This document shows positions 50,709 to 60,120 of a stretch of 64,000 nt of DNA, in pieces. Positions within the stretch are counted from its first letter, which is position 1. Each line of letters starts with the position of its first letter. The stretch comes from Halorubrum rutilum (GTDB lineage Archaea; Halobacteriota; Halobacteria; Halobacteriales; Haloferacaceae), in NCBI RefSeq assembly GCF_024494565.1, contig NZ_JANHDN010000007.1, positions 62,001 to 126,000 on the forward strand, given 5' to 3'. The notes below the pieces were generated by a model. It had not been told where the DNA came from. It saw only the letters and a list, made by a program, of their open reading frames with translations, and searched no databases. A program made the position numbers and the translations under genes.

Positions 50709-51092
50709 TCACTTCCGCTCGATCAGCCCGTCCAACCGCTCGAAGTACGCCTCTCTCGGCACCTGGTAGGCCGCCCGGTAGTCCACGTCGCCGGCGGCGA
50801 ACCGCGTCGCGACGTCGACGGCGGCGGCCGCGCCGGCCTCGCGGCTCTCGCGCGTCTCCGAGACCGCCTCGACCTCGGGCTCCAAGAAGAGGACGACGTG
50901 CCACTCGTCGGTCGCGTACTGACCGGATCCGGGGCGGGCGTTGCGCGCGCCGTTCGTCAGGTAGATCGTCGGGAGACACTCGGCCGGCAGGTCGTCGCCG
51001 TCGAACACGTCGGGCCGGTAGACGAGGATGGCGCGACCGCTCGGCTCCTCGTTCCACACGCGCCAGCCGTCCGGCAGCGCCTCGAAGCTCAT
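50709..51092 (-). CDS. Conserved haloarchaeal protein (probably DUF5820)
   Basis: A 127-residue acidic protein starting MSFEALPDGWRVWNEEPSGR. The body has RAILVYRPDVFDGDDLP, a YLTNGARNARPGSGQYATDEWHVVLFLEPE segment and a C-terminal helix ending YFERLDGLIERK. I recall it as DUF5820, unknown function. It lies 118 bp downstream (3') of rqcH's stop on the same strand. Confidence 0.66.
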   Translation of the reverse strand: MSFEALPDGWRVWNEEPSGRAILVYRPDVFDGDDLPAECLPTIYLTNGARNARPGSGQYATDEWHVVLFLEPEVEAVSETRESREAGAAAAVDVATRFAAGDVDYRAAYQVPREAYFERLDGLIERK

Positions 51093-51210
51093 GGGCGGAG
51101 TCGGGGGCGGAGGCTTGAAAGGGTCGCGCTCCGGCGGAGGCGCCGGGGCGTTTCCACCCGCCGTCCGCCCTCGGCGATCCTCGACCGCTCAGGCGACCTT
51201 CGGTCGGTCT

Positions 51211-53421
51211 TCAGTCGACGATGTCGGAGCCGCCCGGCGGGAGGAACTCCTGAAGTTGATCCGCGCTCGCCACCCTCCGGACGAACGACTGGTCCGCGAA
51301 CCGCTCTTTCAGCTCTCGGTACACCATCATCGCGGCGTCGTTCTGTGCGTACATCCCCGGCTCCACCGTGATCGACGTCGCCGCGCGGTCGACGATCGCG
51401 GACGGCGGGCCGCCGATGGCCCGCGTCACGGGCTCGCACTGCACGCCCACCGCGATCCGGCAGGGCACGTCCTCGAAGTAGGTGCGGTCGCCGCGGATCA
51501 CGAAGCTCCCCTTCTCGATGTACTCGCCGCTCTCGGGCGTCTTCGACACCTGGTCCGGCTCGACCATGTACGCGTCGCCCGCGCCGCGGCCGTCCTTCCA
51601 GTCCGAGGAGTAGGAGACGGCGAACTGCGCGGCCTCTCGGAGCGTCTCCTCGGCGAAGTCGACCGGATCGGCCGACTCCGAGGGCCCGGCGGCCTTCAGG
51701 AGCGTCACCGGCCCCCCGTGCGCCTGCGTGTGGAAGAACCGGTCGTGTTTCCCCATGTACTTCTTCACCAGCTCCTCGTTCTGGTCGGCGTTGCGCCCGC
51801 CGATGACGAGGTAGCCGGACGAGGTGTGGAACCACCGGAAGCGGTCGTACCAGTCGTCGGGGCTCCGGACCGGGATCGAGGAGCGCGAGAGCCAGTCCGT
51901 CTCGTACGCCTCGTCTCCGTCGTCCTCGCCGTCGCCCGCCTCGCCCTCGCCGTCTCCGTCGTCGGCCGCCCGCTTCGCCTCCCACTCGGCCTTGCGCTCC
52001 CTGACCGCCTCCAGCTCCGTCCGGGTCGACTCGATCGCCTCCATCGCGCCCTCCTTCTTCCCCTCGATGCGCTTGGCCTCCTGATACAGCCGGTCTGCGT
52101 TGACCTCCACGCCCGCGCTCGCGTCGAGTTCGACGCGGACCGAGTCGCCGTCTCCGTCGCTCTCGCCGTCCTCGTCGCCCTCGCGGTCGAGCGCGACCGT
52201 CACGGTCCCCTCGCCGCCGTCGACGTCGACGACGGCCTCCGCGGCTGGGATCCCGCGCTCGGCGCCCGCGTCGAGCGTCTCCGCGATCTCGTCCCACGGG
52301 ACCTCGTCCGCTCTGGCGTCCTGCACCGTCGAGAGCACCTCGTCGACGAGGTCGTAGTTCGCGTACAGCAGCTCGGCGCGCTCGCGCTCCGCCTCGGCCT
52401 GCTCCTCGAACCCCTCGATCGCCCCCTTCTGCTGTTCGATGATCCGCTCCTGTTTGGCGATCTCCTCCTCGAAGTCGGGACGGGAGGCGCTCGCGTCCGA
52501 CGGGGCCTCGCCCGCCTCGCTGTCGTCGCGGTCGAGCCGGTGGAAGTAGTCGTCGACGGCGGCGTTGAACGAGTCGAAGCCGACGCTCGGCAGCCCCTCG
52601 TGCTCGGAGAGCGGGAAGGGCGTGACGTCGACCACCCGCGGCTCGCGGTCGTCCGCCTCGCTCTCGGACAGCTCCTCCTCGTACACGCGGGGGTCGATGT
52701 CGCCGGACCGGAGCCGGTCGCCGATCCGTTCGAGCGCCTCGTGGAGCGCGCGGAGTTGGTCGTCGGTCGCCTCCTCGATCGGCGTCTCCTTCGGGACGCC
52801 GGCGCGGGTACACACCTCCTCGGCGTAGAGGCCGCCGAGGTTGAGCTGCGTGGCGAGGGTGCGCACCACGTCGCTGTCGGAGTCGCGCATGTGCCGCTCG
52901 AACCCGCCGAGGCTCACGTCGAGGGGGTTGAGCCGCGAGGCGGGGTACTCGTACTGCGCGCCGGGCGCGACCGTCCGGGACTTGAGCCGGACCGTCGACA
53001 GCGACCCGACGACCTCACCGGTCTCGTCCAGCGCGGCGACGTTGCCCTGGCCGAACAGCTCGGCGACGAGCGTCGTGTTCTCGTCCTCGCGCTCGAACTC
53101 GAAGGTGAGGATCCGGTCGAACTCGTACTGCTCGACCCCCGCGAAGTCGGCGCCCGACATCCGGTTTCTGAGCATCTTCGCGAAGTTCGGCGGGCGACCG
53201 GGCGCGTCCGCGACGTGGTCGGCGTCCGCGACGTGGGCGCGCTTGACGTCGCCCACCTCGATCATGAGCTCGACGCGGCCGCGGTCGAAGTCGCGGAGCT
53301 TCAGCCGGAGCAGGTCGTCGTCGTAGAGGTACGCCTTGTCGACCTTCGCGCCCTCGTACCGATTGAGCTCGGTGACGAGGGCCGCGAGGTCGATGCTCGA
53401 CAGCTCCCGCTTCTGGTCCAT
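51211..53421 (-). CDS. rqcH: Ribosome quality-control protein RqcH (NEMF/Rqc2/FbpA family)
   Basis: A 736-residue NFACT protein that binds obstructed large subunits and in other organisms recruits tRNA for C-terminal tailing. NFACT-N is at about 1-200 (MDQKRELSSIDLAALVTELN, PPNFAKMLRNRMSGADF), followed by a helix-hairpin-helix (about 205-245), long coiled coils (about 330-370 and 440-490) and NFACT-R (DDWYDRFRWFHTSSGYLVIGGRNADQNE, YMGKHDRFFHTQAHGGP). An acidic insert at about 500-515 is halophile-specific. Located beside elp3, both translation factors. Confidence 0.94.
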   Translation of the reverse strand: MDQKRELSSIDLAALVTELNRYEGAKVDKAYLYDDDLLRLKLRDFDRGRVELMIEVGDVKRAHVADADHVADAPGRPPNFAKMLRNRMSGADFAGVEQYEFDRILTFEFEREDENTTLVAELFGQGNVAALDETGEVVGSLSTVRLKSRTVAPGAQYEYPASRLNPLDVSLGGFERHMRDSDSDVVRTLATQLNLGGLYAEEVCTRAGVPKETPIEEATDDQLRALHEALERIGDRLRSGDIDPRVYEEELSESEADDREPRVVDVTPFPLSEHEGLPSVGFDSFNAAVDDYFHRLDRDDSEAGEAPSDASASRPDFEEEIAKQERIIEQQKGAIEGFEEQAEAERERAELLYANYDLVDEVLSTVQDARADEVPWDEIAETLDAGAERGIPAAEAVVDVDGGEGTVTVALDREGDEDGESDGDGDSVRVELDASAGVEVNADRLYQEAKRIEGKKEGAMEAIESTRTELEAVRERKAEWEAKRAADDGDGEGEAGDGEDDGDEAYETDWLSRSSIPVRSPDDWYDRFRWFHTSSGYLVIGGRNADQNEELVKKYMGKHDRFFHTQAHGGPVTLLKAAGPSESADPVDFAEETLREAAQFAVSYSSDWKDGRGAGDAYMVEPDQVSKTPESGEYIEKGSFVIRGDRTYFEDVPCRIAVGVQCEPVTRAIGGPPSAIVDRAATSITVEPGMYAQNDAAMMVYRELKERFADQSFVRRVASADQLQEFLPPGGSDIVD

Positions 53422-53505
53422 ACGCGAACGAGAGCGTCGGCCCGGAAAAAGGCGTGTCGTTGTGGGGACGGGCGGCCGAGCGGTCGCGTCCCGGGACCGG
53501 GCCGG

Positions 53506-55248
53506 CTACAGCCGCTTCGAGACGTACGGTCCGTCCTGGTGGTAGCCGAGCTTGTTCCGGTAGTACTCCCGGGCGCCGATCCCGGAGATGACGGCCAGCT
53601 TTCGGTAGCCGGCATCGCGGGCGATCGCTTCGGCGCGTTCGAGCAGTCTCCGCCCGTACCCCTGGTGTTGCCAGTCGCCGTCGCCGCCGATGGCGACCTC
53701 GCTGCCGTACACGTGGAGCTCGCGGATCAGCGCGGCGTCCGCCAGCTCGCGGCGGACCGCGTCGTCCTCGGTGCCCGGCGCCCCCGGCTGGTCGGGGGCG
53801 AACGAGGGGAACCGGAGGCGACAGAAGCCGACGAGCAGGTCGCGGACGGGGTCCTCGAAGGAGATGAAGTGTTCCGTCCCGCCGCCGGCCTCGTAGGTCA
53901 GCACGTCGAGCTCCACGTCGTCCGGGTCCGGATCCGCGTCGTTGTGGCCGACCTCCCGGGCGCGGATGTCGCGCTGGACGATCCCCTTCTCCTCGGCCCG
54001 CTGATCGGCGAGCTGCCGGAGGTTCGACTTCCAGACGCCGCCCTCGATGAAGTCGGCGGGGATGTCTCGCTGGACGCGCTGGAGCCGGGTGTACTTCGGG
54101 ATCCGGTCCATCGCCTCGGCGACGACGTCGGCCGCCTCCTCGTTCGAGAGCGGCTCGAAGTCGTCGCGGCGCCACCGGTCGTATACCCGGGTCCCCTCGA
54201 CGACGAGGGTCGGGTAGATCTTGAGGTAGTCGGGGCGCCAGTCCGGGTTCTCGAACAGCTGGCGGAAGTCCTCGACGCACATCTCCCGCGTCATCCCCGG
54301 CTGGCCCGGCATCATGTGAAAGCCGACCTTGAACGCGGCGTCGCGCAGTCGGCGGTTGGCGTTCCGGGAGGCCTCGTTGCCGTGGCCGCGGTGCATCTCG
54401 CGGTTGATCCGCTCGTAGGTGGTCTGGACGCCGACCTCGACCTTCGTCCCCCCCAGGTCGAGCATGCGGTCGATCTGCTCGGGGTCGCACCAGTCCGGCT
54501 TCGTCTCGAAGGTGGTCCCGATGTTGCGGATGGCGTTCGTCTCGTTGTCCGCGATCACGTCTTCGAGGTACTCGAACTCGCTCGCCTCGGGGTCGGGCGC
54601 GAACGACTCCTCCTCGGCCGGCTCCGGCTCCTTGTCGAGGTCGTAGTCGTTCATCGCCTGTAAGGCGCGCTTGACGAACCACTCCTGGTAGTCGTGCGAA
54701 CGCGCCGTCATCGTCCCGCCCATCAGGATGAGCTCCACCTTGTCGACCGGGTGGCCGATCTTCCGGAGCTGTTCGAGCCGGAGCGTGACCTGCCCGTACG
54801 GGTCGTAGTCGTTCTGCTCGCCGCGGGCCGCGGCGGGCTCGTGGCCCGTGTACGACTGCGCCGAGGAGAACTCGGAGGCCGGCCCGCCGGGGCAGTAGAG
54901 GCACTTCCCGTGCGGGCAGAGCTTCGGCGACGTCATGATCGCGACCGGCGAGACGCCGGACGCGGTCCGGACCGGCTTCCGCCGGACGACCTCGATCACG
55001 TCGTCGCGGGCCTCCGGGGGCGCGTGGTCCAGTATCTCGGTGTTCTTCGGGACCTTCGGCGAGGAGAACTCCGAGCAGGCGTCGAGTTTGGCGGACTCCA
55101 GGTCGTCGCGGTCGATCTCCCCCGCGAGGATCCGGTCGACGAGGTGTTCGCAGGTCCGGACGAACGCCTCGGGCTCGTCGCTGCCGGAACTCTCCCCTCC
55201 GCCGCCGTCACCGGCAGCGTCCGCGTCACTCGCCGCGTCGGTACTCAT
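53506..55248 (-). CDS. elp3: Elp3 tRNA uridine-34 carboxymethyl-forming radical SAM/acetyltransferase
   Basis: A 580-residue single-subunit Elongator homologue that modifies U34 of tRNA. The radical SAM cluster is CPHGKCLYCPGG (about 115-126, C-x4-... C-x2-C), followed by SYTGHEPAAARG and LILMGGTMTARSHDYQEWF. An HMMPGQPGMTREMCVEDF block leads to the C-terminal GNAT domain (about 430-580), whose acetyl-CoA loop is WQHQGYGRRLLERAEAIA. The start MSTDAASDADAAGDGGGGE gives a short acidic tail. rqcH is downstream on the same strand (84 bp). Confidence 0.95.
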   Translation of the reverse strand: MSTDAASDADAAGDGGGGESSGSDEPEAFVRTCEHLVDRILAGEIDRDDLESAKLDACSEFSSPKVPKNTEILDHAPPEARDDVIEVVRRKPVRTASGVSPVAIMTSPKLCPHGKCLYCPGGPASEFSSAQSYTGHEPAAARGEQNDYDPYGQVTLRLEQLRKIGHPVDKVELILMGGTMTARSHDYQEWFVKRALQAMNDYDLDKEPEPAEEESFAPDPEASEFEYLEDVIADNETNAIRNIGTTFETKPDWCDPEQIDRMLDLGGTKVEVGVQTTYERINREMHRGHGNEASRNANRRLRDAAFKVGFHMMPGQPGMTREMCVEDFRQLFENPDWRPDYLKIYPTLVVEGTRVYDRWRRDDFEPLSNEEAADVVAEAMDRIPKYTRLQRVQRDIPADFIEGGVWKSNLRQLADQRAEEKGIVQRDIRAREVGHNDADPDPDDVELDVLTYEAGGGTEHFISFEDPVRDLLVGFCRLRFPSFAPDQPGAPGTEDDAVRRELADAALIRELHVYGSEVAIGGDGDWQHQGYGRRLLERAEAIARDAGYRKLAVISGIGAREYYRNKLGYHQDGPYVSKRL

Positions 55249-55335
55249 TACGCTCCGATCGACGGGTTCCGGAGTTAAGCGTGTCGCACCGGGAGAACCC
55301 GCCGGTTTTAGGCCGGCGCTCGCGTAGTCGTCGCC

Positions 55336-56862
55336 GTGCTACGCAAGGACCTCCTGCGCGTCTCGCGGGCCGGCGGGGGCTACCGCCCGCGGTTCACGGG
55401 CCGCGAGCACCGGCCGCTCGCCGCGACGGTCCTCGGGACCTTCGAGTCCCGCGTCGGGGAGCGCCGCGGCGACCTCGACGACGCGCTGGCGGCGCTGGAG
55501 GCCGACGCCGCGGAATCCGGCGGCGACTTCAAGCTCGTCCGCGGGCTCGCCGCCCTCGTCGAGCGCGAGTGCGCCTTCGAGACGCGCGCGCCGGTCCCGC
55601 CGCGTCGCGTCCGGCGGGCCGCGTTCGAGGCCGCGGAGACGGTCGGCGTCGCGAGCGAGGCGGAGCGCGAGGCCGCCGTCGACCGCGCCGCCGACGCGCT
55701 CGGGATCGAGTCCGAGGCGGTCGAGGCGTCGCTGTACGCCGACCGCGACGTCAACGAGGTCCTCGTCGACGCCGACGTGCGGTGGGACCCGGACGCGCTC
55801 TTGGAGCAGTACGACCTCTCGCTCGCACAGACCGCCCTCTTCGACGCCACCGAGGTCCGTGTGCGGTCGAACGACCCGAAGCGGCTCGTCTCCGCCGTCA
55901 AGCGCCTGCGCCTGATGTACGAGCTGGAGAGGACCCTCGAGGGCCGCGAGCTGGTCGTCACCGGCCCCGACGCCCTGTTCTCGCGCACCCGTCGCTACGG
56001 GACCGCGTTCGCGCGGCTGCTCCGCACCGTCGCGGAGTCCGCGGAGTGGGAGCTCGCGGCGACGATCGACGACCGCGGCCGCGAGCGCACCATGCGCCTC
56101 TCCGACGGCGACGTGACCGTGCCGGGCGTCGAGCCGGTCGCGGAGCCCGACTTCGACAGCGGGGTCGAGGCCGACTTCGCCGGCCGGTTCCGCGGGCTCG
56201 ACCTCGACTGGACACTCGTCCGCGAGCCGGAACCGCTCGAAACCGGGACGCGGGTGATGATCCCCGACTTCGCGTTCGACTACGCCCACGCCGACTTCCG
56301 GCTGTTCTTCGAGGTGATGGGCTTCTGGACGCCCGACTACGTCGAAAAGAAGCTCTCCCAGCTCGCGGACGTGGAGGACGTGGACCTGCTGGTCGCCGTC
56401 GACGAGAGCCTCGGCGTCGGCGAGGAGATCGCCGCGCGCGACCACCGCGTCGTCACCTACTCCGGGACGGTGCGGGTGAAGGACGTCGTCGACGTGCTCC
56501 GCGAGTACGAGGCCGAGTTCGTCGCGGACGCGGCCGCCGACCTCCCGGACGCCCTCTCGCCCGACGTCGACGCGATCGGGCTGGACGACCTCGCGGCCGA
56601 GCGCGGCGTGAGCGTCGAGGCGATCGAGGGCAAGGCGTTCCCCGACCACGAGCGGATCGGTCGGACGCTCGTTCGGCCCGCGGTACTGGAAGCGGTCGAC
56701 GCCGAAATCGAGGCCGGGACGGCGCTCTCGGCGGCCGAGTCGGTCCTCGACGACTACGGTATCGACGACGCGAGCGCCGCGCTCTCGCGGCTCGGCTACC
56801 GCGTCGAGTGGGAGGGGCTCGGCGGCGGGACCGTCCGGGAGAAACCGGAGGAGAGTGTTTAA
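55336..56862 (+). CDS. DUF790 / Bax1-like nuclease
   Basis: A 508-residue protein beginning at GTG 55336 (MLRKDLLRVSRAGGGYRPRF). This is the DUF790 family; in Archaea and some bacteria its members (Bax1) are structure-specific nucleases partnering the XPB helicase in repair. The C-terminal half contains a PD-(D/E)xK-like core: MIPDFAFDYAHADFRLFFEVMGFWTPDYVEKK, where the D, E and K would be catalytic. Unlike many archaeal genomes, no XPB gene lies next to it here: elp3 diverges upstream and repeat copy C follows. Confidence 0.83.
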   Translation: MLRKDLLRVSRAGGGYRPRFTGREHRPLAATVLGTFESRVGERRGDLDDALAALEADAAESGGDFKLVRGLAALVERECAFETRAPVPPRRVRRAAFEAAETVGVASEAEREAAVDRAADALGIESEAVEASLYADRDVNEVLVDADVRWDPDALLEQYDLSLAQTALFDATEVRVRSNDPKRLVSAVKRLRLMYELERTLEGRELVVTGPDALFSRTRRYGTAFARLLRTVAESAEWELAATIDDRGRERTMRLSDGDVTVPGVEPVAEPDFDSGVEADFAGRFRGLDLDWTLVREPEPLETGTRVMIPDFAFDYAHADFRLFFEVMGFWTPDYVEKKLSQLADVEDVDLLVAVDESLGVGEEIAARDHRVVTYSGTVRVKDVVDVLREYEAEFVADAAADLPDALSPDVDAIGLDDLAAERGVSVEAIEGKAFPDHERIGRTLVRPAVLEAVDAEIEAGTALSAAESVLDDYGIDDASAALSRLGYRVEWEGLGGGTVREKPEESV

Positions 56863-56870
56863 ACCGATGC

Positions 56871-57182
56871 GGTGGCGCGTGTCTCCGAGTGGCCGCCGAA
56901 GGCGGCCGCGAGGGGCACGCGCGAGGGAGTCGCGGCCGGTTAAAGACGGCCGCGACGAGGCTGGGGAGGTGTGAGGCGCGGTCGCTGTGCGGGCGGGACT
57001 CGAAGGGGCAGTCGCGAGTCCCGCGAGTGAAACGACCGGAAGCACGGAAGTCGCAGCCCGTGCAGCGGAGCGAGCGGGAGCGACGTTCGGCGGTCCTCGC
57101 GACTGGGGCTTTGGCCGCGTTCACCGACGATCCGGCGTCGATCCCGTATCGCCGAGCGGCCGGGGCTTCGGAGATGACCTTC
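56871..57182 (+). repeat. Structured interspersed repeat, copy C
   Basis: It begins 9 bp after the DUF790 stop with GGTGGCGCG. Stem 1 pairs GCGCGTG with CACGCGC around an inner GGCCGCC-GAA-GGCGGCC hairpin. Stem 2 is a 10-bp perfect GTCGCGGCCG/CGGCCGCGAC (56929-56938 with 56947-56956). Stem 3 arms are CAGTCGCGAG and CTCGCGACTG (57009-57018 with 57096-57105). The tail again shows two GGGGCTTTGG-type units 57 bp apart (57105, 57162). GTTTAAAC at 56857-56864 overlaps the gene end just upstream. Confidence 0.85.
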
Positions 57183-57247
57183 GCGTCGCCGACCGGTTCC
57201 GACGGAACGCCGTCTGATGGAGCGACGTTCGACGGGGCAACGCCGTC

Positions 57248-59137
57248 TCACTGCCGGCCCTCGTACCGCTCTCGCGTCGCGATCCGCACCCGCGTCTCTC
57301 CGCGCTCCGCGAAGACGGCGTCCGCCTCGCGGACGAACGCGACCCCCTGAAGGGCCACCGACTCGTTCGCCGCTGGGAGCCCGGCCCGCGCGGTCTCGCC
57401 CCCGTGAGCGACGCGAAGTTCGAATCCGCCCTCGACCGCCGCGACGGTCACGTTTCGCCCGTCGATCCGCGGCTCCGCCCGCGCCGGTTCGCTCGTGAAC
57501 AGCGTCGAGCGCGTCTCGTTCCGGACCGCGTCGACCCGGTACGTCGGGCCCCCGTTCGCCGCCACCCACCCCACGCGATGGACCCAGACGGTCTCGCGCC
57601 AGCCGGTCCCGCCCAGGTCGACGGCGCGGTACCCCCAGAAGGCGAGGTTCCCGCGCGAGACCGCCGTCGTCCAGATCTCCCGGTCCGGGTTCGTCACGAT
57701 CACCCCCGAGGTGTTGACGCTCGTCGACCGGCCGAACGCCTCGACGTCGACGGCGCTCACGGCCCGGTTCTCGACGTTCTCCGCGTACGTCAGCCGGTAG
57801 CCGTCGACCTCGATCGGGTCGCCGGGCAGGTCGCCGTCGTCGACGGCGACGAGGTTCGGGACCACGCCCGGCCCGGCGACGACCGCCAGCGCCGAGGCGA
57901 GCAGCAGCAGCCCGACCGCGGCCGGCGTGGCGGACCGGACGGCCCCCCGGACCGTGTCGGGCTCCGGGACGGCCAGATCGGGACGTAGCGGCTCGTCTCG
58001 CCCCGCGACCGCGAGGGCGACGATCGCCGCGAGGACCGCGAGCAGGCCGACCCCGAGCGCCCGGTACAGCTCGTACCGCTGGTTCCCGAGGTACCAGTAC
58101 ACCGCCCAGAGCCGGCGCGACGCGCCGAAGAGGAGGACGGCGCCGAACGCGACGAGGGCGGTCGTCCGCGAGTCGCCGGCCGATGCCAACGTCCGCGACC
58201 CCTCGGCCGCCGCGTCGGCGCGGCCCTCGCTCCCGCGTCGCCGCCGGACGAGCCAGGCCGCGGCGAGGATCCCGGCGATGAGTCCGAGCGCGTGGCCCTG
58301 GATCGCGACGTTCGCCCACCCCGGCGGGCCGTAGGACCCGCTCGCCTCGGCGGTGACGACCGGGTTCCGGAGGGTCTCGTAGGCGACGTCGACGAGCGTC
58401 GCGCCCGTGAGCGCCGCGATCGTCCCGACCGGGTGGAAGACCAGGGCGAACCCCCACAGCGCGAAGACGACCCCCGAGAACCCGATCACCGGTCCGAGCG
58501 CGAACAGCGCGGAGACGACGCCGAACACCGCCATCGCGCCGGGCACGACGACGAACGCGCGAACGCCCGGGTTCGCGGCGAGCGAGCCCAGGTCCGGCCG
58601 CGACGCGACCGTCGAGAGCGACGCGCGCGTCGAACGTCCGACCCGTCCGAGTCCGAGCGCGCCGAGCCCCTTCGAGCGGAGCCGTCGCACCGACGCGCGC
58701 GACGGGAGCACCGATCGGAGCGTCCCGGTCTCGTCGTCGACCTCGCGGCCGCCGGGGAAGTGGCCGTACGCGTACTCGGCGATCCCGCCCGCGACGAGCG
58801 CCGAGAGGAGGTTCCCCGTGAGGTGGCCCCGGCTCGCGTGCGCGAAGCTCGACCAGAGGATCCCCTCCGGGTAGAGGTACGACCACGAGCGGAACGGGAT
58901 CACGACGGGCCGGTCGGGGGTCCCCAGCCCGCTCTGCACGAAGAGGTACACCCCGGTCACGCCCGCGACGGCGACGAGCGTTCCCCACGGGACCCCGAGC
59001 AGGAAGCGCGAGCGGAGCGCGCGGGTCCACGCGCCGCTCGGTCGGTCCGTCTGATACACGACGGCGAGCGCCACGGCGACGAGCGCGCCGCCGACGGCGA
59101 GGTGGGCGGCGTCGGACGTCAGCGCCTCCGCGACCAT
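57248..59137 (-). CDS. Rhomboid-family intramembrane serine protease with long extracytoplasmic tail
   Basis: A 629-residue membrane protein. The rhomboid core has HASRGHLTGNLLSAL (HxxxGHLxxN, TM2), the catalytic serine in GPVIGFSGVVFALWGF (GxSG) and the histidine in AIQGHALGLIAGI. An insertion of about 90 residues lies between TM2 and the GxSG helix. Extra spans follow, then a C-terminal soluble region of about 190 residues (from about 440) of beta character and unknown function. ATG 59137 is used; GTG 59161 would add 8 residues. Confidence 0.88.
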   Translation of the reverse strand: MVAEALTSDAAHLAVGGALVAVALAVVYQTDRPSGAWTRALRSRFLLGVPWGTLVAVAGVTGVYLFVQSGLGTPDRPVVIPFRSWSYLYPEGILWSSFAHASRGHLTGNLLSALVAGGIAEYAYGHFPGGREVDDETGTLRSVLPSRASVRRLRSKGLGALGLGRVGRSTRASLSTVASRPDLGSLAANPGVRAFVVVPGAMAVFGVVSALFALGPVIGFSGVVFALWGFALVFHPVGTIAALTGATLVDVAYETLRNPVVTAEASGSYGPPGWANVAIQGHALGLIAGILAAAWLVRRRRGSEGRADAAAEGSRTLASAGDSRTTALVAFGAVLLFGASRRLWAVYWYLGNQRYELYRALGVGLLAVLAAIVALAVAGRDEPLRPDLAVPEPDTVRGAVRSATPAAVGLLLLASALAVVAGPGVVPNLVAVDDGDLPGDPIEVDGYRLTYAENVENRAVSAVDVEAFGRSTSVNTSGVIVTNPDREIWTTAVSRGNLAFWGYRAVDLGGTGWRETVWVHRVGWVAANGGPTYRVDAVRNETRSTLFTSEPARAEPRIDGRNVTVAAVEGGFELRVAHGGETARAGLPAANESVALQGVAFVREADAVFAERGETRVRIATRERYEGRQ

Positions 59138-59237
59138 GTGAGGAAGGGAGCGGTCGGTCACATATCAATCCGCGGGTCGGGGGTGACGTCGCGTCCGGAG
59201 CGGACGAGGGGGTCGAGAGGTGACGGAAACGGGGGTC

Positions 59238-59516
59238 TCAGATCTTGTTCTCGGCGTCGTCCGCGAGCTCCTCCATGCGCTTACCGACGCGACCGGCGGG
59301 AGAGAACTCGTCCTCGCTCATCGCGTTCGCCAGCGCGTTGCCGAGCACGAACACGGCGTGTTTGTGCTCGCTCTTCGACTTGTGGACGTGCGAGGGGTCG
59401 ACCTCGAGCTCGTCGTACGGGTCGAACAGCGAGCCGTCCACGGTCTCGTGCGAGCGGAAGTGCTCCATGATCGTCACCATCTGTTCGTGGAGTTCGAGGA
59501 GCTCGTCCTTGTGCAT
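59238..59516 (-). CDS. UPF0058 family protein
   Basis: A 92-residue helical protein of UPF0058, an archaeal family of unknown function. It begins MHKDELLELHEQMVTIMEHF and contains HVHKSKSEHKHAVFVLGNALANAMSEDEF. Strong helical periodicity suggests a dimeric bundle. Minus-strand CCTTTAAGCG-type sequence upstream (plus CTTTAAGCG, about 59540) provides the TATA element. Confidence 0.92.
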   Translation of the reverse strand: MHKDELLELHEQMVTIMEHFRSHETVDGSLFDPYDELEVDPSHVHKSKSEHKHAVFVLGNALANAMSEDEFSPAGRVGKRMEELADDAENKI

Positions 59517-59661
59517 ACCGCGTGATACGGGTCGTAGACCCTTTAAGCGTTGTTGAGGGGCATACGCACGGGTCGAGAGGGAGACCGACTCGAAAAGGGC
59601 CGTCAGCGAATCGCGGTCGACGCGGGACGGGCGGCGACGGCGAACCGCGGCGGCGGCCCGC

Positions 59662-59880
59662 TCAGAACACGTACTCGTCTTCGTGGCCCATCATGCCCTC
59701 GTCCTCGAATCCGCCGGAGTCCTCCTCGTCGTCTCGCGGACCGCTCGTCTTGAACGCCTTTATCCCCGTCGACAGGAGCTCTTCGACCGCCTCCTCGCGG
59801 TTGAGGAACTCTCCCTGCTCGACCATCTGAGCGATCTGCATCTCCAGATGCTCCGGCACGGTTATCTCTACTCGTGGCAT
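59662..59880 (-). CDS. Ribbon-helix-helix (CopG/MetJ-like) DNA-binding protein
   Basis: A 72-residue protein. MPRVEITVPEHLEMQIAQMV forms the beta strand and first helix, and EFLNREEAVEELLSTGIKAF forms the second helix of an RHH dimer. The acidic C-terminus (from about 48) is disordered. Small RHH proteins often autoregulate or pair with toxins, but no toxin gene is adjacent. The target is unknown. Confidence 0.86.
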   Translation of the reverse strand: MPRVEITVPEHLEMQIAQMVEQGEFLNREEAVEELLSTGIKAFKTSGPRDDEEDSGGFEDEGMMGHEDEYVF

Positions 59881-59907
59881 TTCCTGCCCGGGAGTAATGG
59901 CAATGGG

Positions 59908-59916
59908 TATATAAAT
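59908..59916 (-). promoter_or_regulatory. Promoter of the RHH gene
   Basis: The minus strand reads ATTTATATA, 28-36 bp upstream of the RHH ATG, within a divergent AT-rich interval (59881-60120) that also holds TATATAAAATATATTATT around 60000. Confidence 0.55.
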
Positions 59917-60120
59917 GTGGCGTCGCCGATACCGATATTTGAAATCTCACAGCGGTGTTTCAGAAACTCTCCTTTCGATCGATCGAATCTTATCTCTACT
60001 ATATAAAATATATTATTGGTAACCGACACGTTTCGCCGAACCGAATCCGTTCCCCCGCTACCGGCGTCATCGGGGCCGGAGAGCGATACGCATAGGTGAC
60101 CCCGAACCGTATCGGGGTTC

